This document shows, piece after piece, positions 56,269-64,000 of a DNA stretch of 64,000 nt. Source of the DNA: Bufo bufo (taxonomy: Eukaryota > Chordata > Amphibia > Anura > Bufonidae); contig NC_053392.1 of NCBI RefSeq assembly GCF_905171765.1, positions 413,344,299-413,408,298 on the forward strand. The letters are read 5' to 3'. The notes beneath the pieces were generated by a model. The model had not been told where the DNA came from. It was given only the letters and a program-made list of their open reading frames with translations, and made no database searches. Each line of letters begins with the position of its first letter. Position 1 is the first letter of the stretch. A program made the translations under genes and the position numbers.

Positions 56269-56864
56269 TCAGAAGAGAAGGAGCGCCATTGGGATTTTGG
56301 TTGTCCAAAATCCCAATAGCGCTCTTTCTCTTCTGAGCCGTGTAGTTAACCCGCAGATCACTCTACATCCACATATGAGGTATTTCTCTATCGGGAGAAA
56401 TTGGGCTATAAACTGTTGGGCGAACAAGTTCGTTTGCTCCACCATCAGATTCACAAATTGTTCACTGAAAAAAACCAAAAAATGTCATATCCAGTGAAGC
56501 CCACTGTGCGAATCTGGATTCCTGGTTGGTCAACAAAGTCAGGAATCAAGGGCTCAAAATCCTCTGGGGTACTCCAGCCAAGTTCACCGGTAGAGGGCTC
56601 AGGTGAACTTGCCTGGTGGGCCGGAAAACTAGTACGAGCCCCAGGGCTGCTCATACTAGTGTGGGCTAGGGTTCCTGGCATGGGGGGCTCCTGGCTCCGC
56701 CTGACGGCGCCTCCGCCGCCTTGGGGCTCATCATCATCACTAGATGATGAGGAGAACGAGGATGACAACAGGAAAGTGGGGTCATCCTCGTCCTCACTGG
56801 GGCTCTCTGAGTCGGAGAGCAGCTGGGTGTATGCCTCCTCGGCCGAGAACATCCGGCAGGCCAT
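56269..56864 (-). pseudogene. piggyBac transposase N-terminal fragment, inverted
   Basis: Minus-strand start MACRMFSAEEAYTQLLSDSE, an S/D-rich stretch, then after a frameshift near 56470 FFSEQFVNLMVEQTNLFAQQ, a typical piggyBac segment. It then runs into the foldback (56170-56400) instead of the catalytic core. Together with the plus-strand C-terminal fragment, this looks like one element with its 5' part inverted and the middle deleted. DNA to about 57290 resembles piggyBac leader (CTGATCAGCGGTACC). Confidence 0.78.
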
Positions 56865-57916
56865 CTTAGAACGCTAAAGGGGAGTGCGTGTGTGTGTAAA
56901 ACTTTATTTAGTGTGTGTGTGTGGGGGAAGCGGTGTGTTTTTATGTATACCCTACCCTAACCCACCCTAACCTAACAGAATCCCCGAAAAATTGCTCACA
57001 GCCCAAAAACTCGCTGATCAGCGGTACCAAGCTGATCAGCGGTGGGGTGGGCGATGCGCTAACAGTGGCCAGGCGCTCTTTTACAGCTAAGAGTGCCGGC
57101 CACAGTCAGCGCACCTACAAAAAGAAAAAAAATGCGCTTGCGCCACAAAATCGCACAAGTTGCTGTGGACCCTAGACACCCTCAGATCCGGTTGCTGCAC
57201 ACAAAAAATAAAGTTTTTTTTTTTTCACTACCCTGCCTAACTAAAGCTCCCCCTAAATGTTTATATGCCCAGATAGCACTTTATGGGGTCTCAGGGGCCA
57301 CGGATGGCGGCGGATCGTGTGGGATGCAAATGGACCGACACAGGGCTCCTCTCTCCTTACTCACACAGAAGTCTGTGGGCGGGGAGAGTGGAGCTCCAAG
57401 ACGTTATCTCCAGGTCAGTCCCTCCAACCAATCACAGACGATCCTCACCCTCATCCTCCGTCACCGCCACCTCACAGGATCTACGGAGGGTGATTGGTGG
57501 TGTATATTACACCACTGATCACCCTCCTATTCCGGGTCACCGGAGACCTGAATAACCTGGAAATGCTGCAAACCGCAGGTCTGAATTGACCTGCGGTTAG
57601 CAGCGATCGCCGATATGGGGAAGGGGGGTTCACAGGACACCTCCTCGGCATTGTCACAGGGTACCTTCTGAATGATTTCAGCAAGCACACCGTTCCTAAC
57701 ACTGCCCGCCGCACAGCAGTGATCGGAAATACACAGGTATCCATAAGAGGTTCTGTCACCAGAATCAACCCTATTAGACCATACGTACTGCCTGGTAGGG
57801 CTCATTATGCTGATTATGTATGATAAATAGCTGCAGAGATATGCAGAGATTCATATGCAAATAAACAATTTGAGCACTCAGAGGCGGGGCTGAATATTCT
57901 GAGCAATGCTCTATAA

Positions 57917-58072
57917 CAGTGATGGCTAACCTTGGCACTCCAGCTGTGGTGAAACTACGACTCCCAGCATGCTCCATTTATTTCTATATAGTTCTGAGAG
58001 CAGCCAAGCAAGCGGGGCATCTTGGGAGTTGTAGTTTTACCACAGCTGGAGTGCCAAGGTTAGCCATCACTG
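57917..58072. mobile_element. hAT MITE with 8 bp duplication
   Basis: 156 bp, ends CAGTGATGGCTAACCTTGGC and the inverse; inner blocks ACTACGACTCCCAGCATGC and mirror. Flanked by CTCTATAA on both sides (57909-57916, 58073-58080), a perfect 8 bp duplication. Confidence 0.93.
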
Positions 58073-58795
58073 CTCTATAACAGGGCTAGACAGCAGGCTG
58101 ACGTCACAGCACCACGGGGATACCGCACATGCAGCCATCAGCGCTGACCACGGCAGTGCAAGGGTTAATTAGCCGGCATCAGTGTTTTCACCGGTGCATA
58201 CAGCAGGGGTCCAACTATTAGTGCCTGCCGGACCCCTGCAGCTGATCGGGCGGGAGTAGCTCCTGTGGCCACCTGATCAGAGCGCTGTACCTGTATGGCG
58301 CTGGGATTTGTGACCGTGTTTCCAGCGGCATACATGTACAGCGCTGGTATCCTATGGGTTAATGACATATTATTTATTATAGTATATGCTATTAAAGAAA
58401 AAAACATATGTCTTTCTGGGGACTTCAACATGCAAAGCCATTAATGTAACCTCCAAGCTATAACATTAGCACATGGTTTTTCTATACTTAGAAGCTATCA
58501 CATAGACTGCGATCTGTATTATCATATATTGTGTCTGTGGATAAACCAGTAATATGTATATCAGCTTTCTGAGCAGATCTCAGTGTGGTGAAGCTATAGC
58601 ACACGGTGTGTATAATACACATATATACAGTAGATATGTAAAATCCAGGATACAGCTCTGTATACAGGGCCCCTTTACTATAGTGCTGCCGATGTACTCT
58701 GAATAAAATAAAAAAGGACTACTTACATCACACACCACTTGAATTTGTCTCTGATCTAGAGCTCAATAAAATATAAAATATAAATTTTATTAAAA

Positions 58796-58868
58796 GCCTG
58801 GAAGGGGTTTTGAACCCATGAACACTACATGCAAAGCAAGTGTCGTACCACTGAGCTATAGCTTTAGA
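58796..58868 (-). pseudogene. tRNA-Ala-like module, right arm
   Basis: Reverse-complement counterpart of module 3 (53563-53636), with GCAAAGCAAG and TGAGCTATAGCTTTAG readable on the plus strand. Confidence 0.6.
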
Positions 58869-59040
58869 CACCAAAGATAGAGTTTTTTTTTTTTATCTAT
58901 GAGATGTAGTATAGCAAAAAACTGTAAACCTAAGATCCCTTGTGACACTGACAAGTGAAGGACGTGAGATATCAGCGTCACACATCATTTAAATTTGCCT
59001 ATCTAGGGCATAATAAAATATAAACATTTTTATATGATGC

Positions 59041-59110
59041 TGAAAGGGGCTTTGAACTCAGAAAGCCTGGACATGGGGCAACAGCATTACCACCAGCTTG
59101 CCTTGTATAA
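59041..59110 (-). pseudogene. tRNA-like module, right arm
   Basis: Counterpart of module 1 (53078-53150). A few bases of the A box are lost (TACCACCAGC on the plus strand). Confidence 0.52.
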
Positions 59111-59299
59111 GCTTGGGATTTTTGTTCAACTCATTCTCACTTTGACCCTGACCTATGAAGAGCATAAAGTCAAACTCAGATATGAGAGTCAGATGTCAGG
59201 GTCAGGTATCAGGGTCAGGTGTCACATTGCATTATTTTGATACTTGACTATGATATCTGACCATGTACTAAAATGAACACTGTACATGTAAGAACCCCA

Positions 59300-59520
59300 T
59301 CAGACCTCAGATCAGCCCCAATGTCCGACCCCATAAAACCTCAGATCAGCCCACATTGTCAGATCCCCTTCAAGACCTCAGATCAGCCCACATTGTCAGA
59401 CCTCAGATCAACCCACATTGTCAGACCCCCATCAGACCTCAGATCAACCCACATTGTCAGACCCCCATCAGACCTCAGATCAACCCACATTGTCAGACCC
59501 CCATCAGACCTCAGATCAGA
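59300..59520. repeat. Minisatellite, ~36-40 bp unit
   Basis: Five to six copies of CCCATCAGACCTCAGATCAA plus CCCACATTGTCAGA. A shorter run of related GACCCCCATA words lies in the left arm at 52800-52890. Confidence 0.88.
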
Positions 59521-60200
59521 TTAAATTAAAAAACCTCCTCTTATCTGCCCTGCGCCACAGCTCCTCTCCACCTTCAGCAGAAGTTGCTCTCCCCTGTCTT
59601 GCCAGCCTGCGCTGCTCTGTCACCTAACTGCACTCACTACGTCCTAATGCTGTACGTGGTCAGGACAGTGAAGCGCCGCCCCCAGGAAGGAAGACTGGGG
59701 AGGGTAAGTACCACACAAAGCACCTCCATAATGGAAGTGCTCACTAGTATTCGCTTTATAAGACGCACATCCAATTTCCCCCCTGCTTTTGGGGGGGGGG
59801 GGGGAAGTGCATTTTATAAAGCAAAAAATACTGTATATCTACTTCCATTCGTCCTTGCTTCTGGGGTGAAATTGCAATCTGATACAACCAGCTTTGGGGT
59901 GTATTTTATTGATATATAACTACTTCCATTCATCCTTGTTTCTTTACTGAAAGTGTTGTCTGATACAACCAGTTTTGGGGTGTATTTTGTCGATATATAT
60001 GACTACTCCCATTACTGTTTGATACAAAAAGTTTTGGGGTTTATTTTGTTGATACATAACTACTTCCATTTACCTTGAAAGTGTGCTCCGATACAACCAG
60101 TTTTGGGGTGTATTTATTTCATATATATATAAGTACTTCCATTCACCCTTGCTTCTGGGGAGACTTTGCGGCATGATACAATCAGTTTATGGGGTATTAA

Positions 60201-60202
<2 letters not shown>

Positions 60203-60240
<38 letters not shown>
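60203..60240. repeat. (AT)n microsatellite
   Basis: About nineteen TA/AT dinucleotides at the boundary between the array and the second Ngaro element. Confidence 0.95.
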
Positions 60241-60241
<1 letters not shown>

Positions 60242-60244
<3 letters not shown>

Positions 60245-60340
60245 GGTCAGGGCGACGGTCCCTGGACGTAGGAGCTAGCGCCAACCTCTGGCTTGTAAAT
60301 GCCGAAAGCCTGTAACGAGGATAGGCCTAAAAGGGGGCCT
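60242..60340 (-). repeat. Split direct repeat (B2) of second Ngaro
   Basis: Near copy of 60487-60583: TGTGGTCAGGGCGACGGTCC then GGATAGGCCTAAAAGG. Confidence 0.88.
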
Positions 60341-60486
60341 ATCCTTAAAGAAGAGCTAAGAAAAGGGAAGGGAGGGTGGGGTAACTGGCTGCACGTCCCG
60401 TCCCTTGCACTCCGTGGATTTTATAGCAAAGGGGCGGTGCCTATGCCCCTCCCACAAATACAGGCTGCACGGCAGCCTTAACTACT

Positions 60487-60583
60487 TGTGGTCAGGGCGA
60501 CGGTCCCTGGACGTAGGAGCTAGCGCCAACCTCTGGCTTGTAAATGCCGGAAGCCTGTAATGAGGATAGGCCTAAAAGGGGCC
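60487..60583 (-). repeat. Split direct repeat (B1) of second Ngaro
   Basis: Copies start 245 bp apart. It lies just beyond the stop codon of the recombinase on the minus strand. Confidence 0.88.
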
Positions 60584-60623
60584 AAAAAGGAGACAAACAT
60601 ACGGACAGATTCTTTATGCACTG

Positions 60624-61527
60624 TTACAGGGCAAGAGAACAGAAAGCATCACGGATCTCTGATTGAGGATTCGGAATGTATCTAGAAAAACATGACGACC
60701 TCCATCGCCCCATGCACCTGATGACATGAGGAGGTATCTGGTGCCTTGATGCCGCAGAGGCTGCCCCAATACGAAAGGAGTGTCCCCGAGATGCCCTTCG
60801 GGTCTTGACCTAACCCTGACACACATGTGACATGAACTGGGGCGTGGACAACGGCCCTCCTTTGAAGCGGGAGTAGGGGACTATCTGCTGCTGCCGCCTG
60901 CAGAGCCACAGACAACTGTTGCAGCACCTTGACCGGGCACCATTCGTTGTGCGAGGGGTAGAAAGAAACCAGGGTTGGAGGGCCCTGTCTGAGGGCGGTC
61001 TTGGTAGATGGAATGCTCAGTACAAACAGGTCGTGATGCCAGGTCAAGTGCTGCTTCTGGAGATGACAGCCGCTGCGGACGGAGGTGGTGAATTCCCCTG
61101 GACGAAGGAACCCGTAAAACCCTAGGTAAAGGGCGGCTTTAATGATTGTGCTAATCAAGGGCCCAAAAGGATCACCATCCAGAGCCAAGGACAATAGCCT
61201 AAATAAGGAGCCGGACATGGGTTGCCGGACCACCGTCCTGCTTGCACCGGCTTTCTCAATGCCCCGGAGTGTGGCCTTGATGGCCTGTGATGTCAAGAAA
61301 GAGATCCGGGCCGGATTGTCCAATGTGAATTGATGTTGTACCCCCGCTAAATACAAGCGGATGGTATTGTGAGCGAGCCCGAGGTTGGCATGGCAATGCG
61401 CGATGAAGGCCATAATGAATGACACGTCATCCACGTCGCCCTGTTGATGACTCTCGGCAAATTCCTTAAACAGATTCCAGCCCGTACGATAGTTCCTGAC
61501 TGTATTTTCAGACAGGCTCTGGTGCAA
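60624..61527 (-). pseudogene. Ngaro tyrosine recombinase, one apparent frameshift
   Basis: Minus-strand recombinase of about 300 residues. The core-binding part has VRNYRTGWNLFKEFAES and HNTIRLYLAGVQHQFT. The catalytic first R is in YLGFYGFLRPGEF. A frame change near 60790 moves the reading to another frame, where HSFRIGAASAAS (HxxR), MGRW and FSRYI (the tyrosine) follow, then a stop at 60624-60626. All four catalytic positions are present, so only the shift breaks it. Integrates the element's circular DNA by recombination. Confidence 0.85.
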
Positions 61528-61529
61528 CA

Positions 61530-62254
61530 GGTCCGTTTGCTTTTGGTGATCAATGATGTTAGTCCCACACCAGGTCGCTGTACGCCGGAACGCCTGCCCC
61601 CGTTGCGTCTGCGAGTGGCATGTTCTGAAAGAAAGACATCAACGTTAAACCTGGACAGCGCATCAGCAGCCGTATTCTTGAACCCTGTATGTGGGAGCAC
61701 TCAATGCAGAAATTGTGTACCAAGGACAACCAAACCAGCCTACGCATAAGAGCATTATTTTAGGGATTTGGCTCTGCCATTGCGGATGATGTCAACCAAG
61801 TCCTGACTATCGGTAGTGAATAATACCCTTGTAGTTAGATCAAACGTGGCCCCACACATGGGCCGCTGCCACCACTGGATACAACTCCAACAAGGGAGAA
61901 GACCTGAGGGCCCTGCCCGTCCAGCATAATCTGGGACGGCCAGGCACCAGCCAGCCAGTGGTTGCCAAATATGGCTGCAAAGCCCTTGGATGCGGCCGCG
62001 TCGGAATAGACCCTGGGAGAGGACGGGTCCCGGGGGGGATGAACAACCTGACGCCATTCCATGAGGACATGAACGTGCTCCACATGGACAGGTCTGCCAT
62101 GGCCTGTTGGTCCAAACGAATGACACTGTCTTGTTCCGGGGCCGATGGCAGAAGAAGCAAGAGCCGAGACACGAAGGTGTGCCCCTGGGGCATGACCCTC
62201 ATGGCGAGGTTCAGCCGGCCCAGCAAGGATTGGAGGCTTGTTTTGGTCAGGAAG
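61530..62254 (-). pseudogene. Ngaro RT C-terminus and RNase H
   Basis: Minus strand. LGRLNLAMRVMPQGHTFVSR (RT thumb side) near 62220, VYSDAAASKGFAAIFGNHW (RNase H first block) near 62010, TDSQDLVDIIRNGRAKSL near 61770, and TAADALSRFNVD near 61650. At least three frame changes. The RT catalytic core is missing because the chromovirus LTR interrupts upstream at 62255. Confidence 0.8.
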
Positions 62255-62747
62255 TGTCACGGAACCATGAACCAGACGTACAACAAGGGATAAGTGAAAA
62301 TAAGAAGGCTTTATTGAAAATAAAGCTGTAAAGCAAAAGTCCAAACGGATGGCGAAACCAAAGCAGAGTCTTTGCGAAGCCAGAGGTCAGGAACCAGAAG
62401 GGTAGTCAGACGAAGCCAGGATCAGGAACCAGCAGGGTAGTCAGACGAAGCCAGGATCAGGAACCAGCAGGGTAGTCGGACGAAACCAGGATCAGGAACC
62501 AGCAGGGTAGTCGGACCGAAACCAGGATCAGGAACCAGAAGCAGCAGCATCTAGAAGCATGTGAACACAGGAGGACCAAGCGAGGAACTGAAGCCACAGA
62601 CCTCCTATATAATATGAGCTAGGCATCCAGCTCCTCCCAGTGGGAAGGAGGAGCCGCAGGGTGGGAGGCTACAAGAAACCCAGAAACCAAGATGGCCGCC
62701 AGCACATGTCAAACGAAGGAGAACAGCAAGAAGGTAAGACCATGACA
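62255..62747 (-). repeat. Chromovirus 3' LTR
   Basis: 493 bp, TGTCATGG to CCGTGACA when read on the minus strand. Contains a ~36 bp tandem repeat (62378-62540, about four copies of CCAGGATCAGGAACCAGCAG with GGTAGTCAGACGAAG) and a TATATAA-type box near 62606. Confidence 0.88.
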
Positions 62748-62799
62748 GTACCTCCCCCCTCAAGGGCCCCTCCTCCGCGGAGTAAAGAACGGTTTCTGA

Positions 62800-63926
62800 G
62801 GGAAGCGTGCGTGGAAGGCTCGGAGCAAGGCAGGAGCATGGACATCTTGCGGAGGGAACCCAGGAACGCTCCTCTGGACCATAACCACGCCAATGGACCA
62901 AAAACTGCACCCGACCGCGGGACCAGGCGTGAGTCCCAGGATATTGCTCACCTCATACTCCTCACGATCTTACCTACTTGGACGGACGAGGCCGAGGAAC
63001 GAGGAAGTGAAACGATTACACACCAGTGGCTTCAACAGGGAGACATGAACACGTTGGAGATCCGCATGCCAGGAGGAAGCGCAAGGGCAATAGGCTACCG
63101 GGTTTACCCTGCGAAGCACTCGAAGGGACCAACAAAGCGAGGCGCCAGCTTGGGAGTGGGCACTCGAAGGTTGAGGTTGGCGGGTGGACAACCATACACG
63201 GTCTCCGACCTGGTAGGAAGGAGCAGGCGCTCGTCTGCGATCAGCCTGGAGTCTCTGGCGCTGCGCAGGAGACCTCAAGGGACTTCTGGATCAGTACCCA
63301 AGAAGCACGTAGGACGGAAAAGGTATCCTCCACAGCCGGAATATCCTGGGGAGAGAATACCTCCGGTAACACGGCAGGTTGGAACCCATAATTGGCCATG
63401 AAGGGAGACGTCCCAGAGTGAAGAGTTCACCGCCGTGTTCCTGGCAAACTCAGCCCAAGGCAGGAGGTCAACCAATTGTCTTGGTGATCGGAGACATAGC
63501 ACAGAGGAATTGCTCCAAGGCCTGATTGGATCGTTCTTTGCGGCCCCGTTGGACTGAGGGTGGTTGGCCGAGGAGAGGAGAGATGATCCCCAACTGGGAG
63601 CAAAAGGCGCGCCAGAACCTGGACACAAACTGACTCCCCCGATCCGACACAATCTCCTTGGGCAAACCGTGCAACCGGAAGACCTCCCTTGCAAAAAATC
63701 GTGGCCAACTCTTGTGCAGAGGGTAACTTCTTGAGAGGAACACAGTGCACATTTTGGAAAACCGATCCACAATCATGAGAATTACCGTATGGCCTCGGGA
63801 TGCAGGGAGGTCCACATGAAATCCATCCCCAGGTGTGACCATGGGCGCTCCCGGGTGGCTATGGGTTGCAGAAGGCCCCAACGGAAGGTGCCGAGGGGGA
63901 CTTACTCTGGTGCACAAACGGAGCAT
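62800..63926 (-). pseudogene. Chromovirus integrase and chromodomain
   Basis: End of a Ty3/Gypsy pol on the minus strand. Integrase core: TVILMIVDRFSKM (about 63785), GLPKEIVSDRGSQFVSRFW (about 63660), then in another frame SSANHPQSNGAAK with a decayed E region (about 63560). The C-terminal part contains APSYQVGDRVWLSTR (about 63215), and a chromodomain-like QFLVHWRGYGPEERSWVP (about 62908-62855). At least two frameshifts, including one near the first catalytic aspartate around 63825. The chromodomain places it in chromoviruses. Confidence 0.85.
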
Positions 63927-64000
63927 TGCCGCTACATATGCGGCGATGTCGGAACGTAGGGAAGGCCACCAGAACAGACGTGAAACAGCCCAGGACAGCT

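Larger units (their letters stand above)
52686..59833. mobile_element. 7.1 kb palindromic transposon with tRNA-like modules
   Basis: Terminal inverted repeats CCATATTTTTCACTTTATAA and a matching inverse (ending AAAAAATACTG) bracket the unit; TATA lies on both sides. The two arms, about 52900-54415 and 57900-59290, are long reverse complements sharing tRNA-like modules and an AGCGCTGTACATGTATG region. The middle holds other elements: a TAGGGTTGCCACC-ended element, piggyBac fragments and a hAT MITE. No transposase of its own is seen. Superfamily unknown; the TA-rich target fits several. Confidence 0.7.
50836..60200. repeat. Tandem array, ~85-90 bp unit, broken by large insertions
   Basis: Units contain AAGTACTTCCATTCACCCTT, GCTTCTGGGGTGAATTTG and CAACCAGTTTTGGGGTGTAT. 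Pieces lie at 50836-50916, 52271-52685 and 59834-60200, plus a unit at 45755. Insertions at 50917-52270 and 52686-59833 separate them. The array follows the 3' side of the hAT gene. Confidence 0.85.
60242..62254 (-). mobile_element. Second Ngaro-type element, 3' half
   Basis: Minus strand. RNase H (61530-62254), tyrosine recombinase (60624-61527), then two ~98 bp direct repeats (60487-60583, 60242-60340) as the split-repeat tail. The chromovirus LTR at 62255 cuts it in the RT region. No hydrolase gene lies between the recombinase and the repeats, unlike the element at 39045-44085. Confidence 0.82.
62255..64000 (-). mobile_element. Ty3/Gypsy chromovirus, 3' part
   Basis: Minus strand. The 3' LTR (62255-62747) is preceded, in reading direction, by a purine tract (GGGGGGAGGTAC), then by the end of pol with integrase and chromodomain. 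The rest is beyond the window. It inserted into the second Ngaro. Confidence 0.88.

Noticed and set aside
1..64000. A conventional host gene or a bacterial-style operon
   Set aside because: All protein motifs found belong to transposable elements. No exon chain, ribosome-binding pattern or host domain was seen on either strand.

Overview
This 64 kb window looks like intergenic DNA from a large, transposon-rich vertebrate genome, most likely an amphibian and probably a frog or toad. The evidence is the mix of families: frog-type piggyBac and BED-finger hAT elements, a Tc1-like element, DIRS and Ngaro tyrosine-recombinase retrotransposons, a Ty3/Gypsy chromovirus, Harbinger-type MITEs, and long tandem arrays inside the transposons. 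I see no host protein-coding gene, rRNA or CRISPR. The only tRNA-like sequences are decayed modules inside a transposon. The organism call is an inference; species cannot be fixed from sequence alone.

Layout. 1-5825: decayed piggyBac element with a TTAA-flanked hairpin MITE in its 3' end. 5876-8931: a 3 kb near-perfect palindrome flanked by a 14 bp duplication; each arm carries a good type I hammerhead ribozyme of the kind known from Penelope-like retroelements. 8946-14115: tandem arrays, a Harbinger MITE and noncoding repeat DNA. 14304-20400: hAT transposase pseudogene (minus), cut by a nearly intact Tc1-like transposon (15710-17350) and by a deleted LTR element (17987-19988). 20400-24130: second hAT pseudogene (minus) with its tandem array, split by a solo LTR with a clean 5 bp duplication. 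24190-38320: a ~174 bp satellite that flips orientation, holding a hAT-type element and a five-level nest whose core is a 5.5 kb DIRS element. 38690-45812: hAT debris cut by a 5 kb Ngaro element that carries an SGNH hydrolase. 45813-50600: the best preserved hAT transposase in the window. 50836-60200: a further array broken by a 7.1 kb palindromic element with tRNA-like modules. 60242-62254: second Ngaro (minus), cut by the chromovirus LTR that runs off the window end.

How the pieces relate. The window is a record of insertion into insertion. Order can be read wherever a younger element splits an older one: satellite, then unclassified element, then Harbinger MITE, then DIRS, then a 23 bp minisatellite inside the DIRS gene. 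Most transposases carry stops or frameshifts. The best preserved genes are the Tc1-like transposase (apparently one frameshift) and the DIRS tyrosine recombinase (open, catalytic R, HxxR and Y visible). The most interesting objects are the ribozyme-bearing palindrome, the tRNA-bearing palindrome and the Ngaro hydrolase gene.
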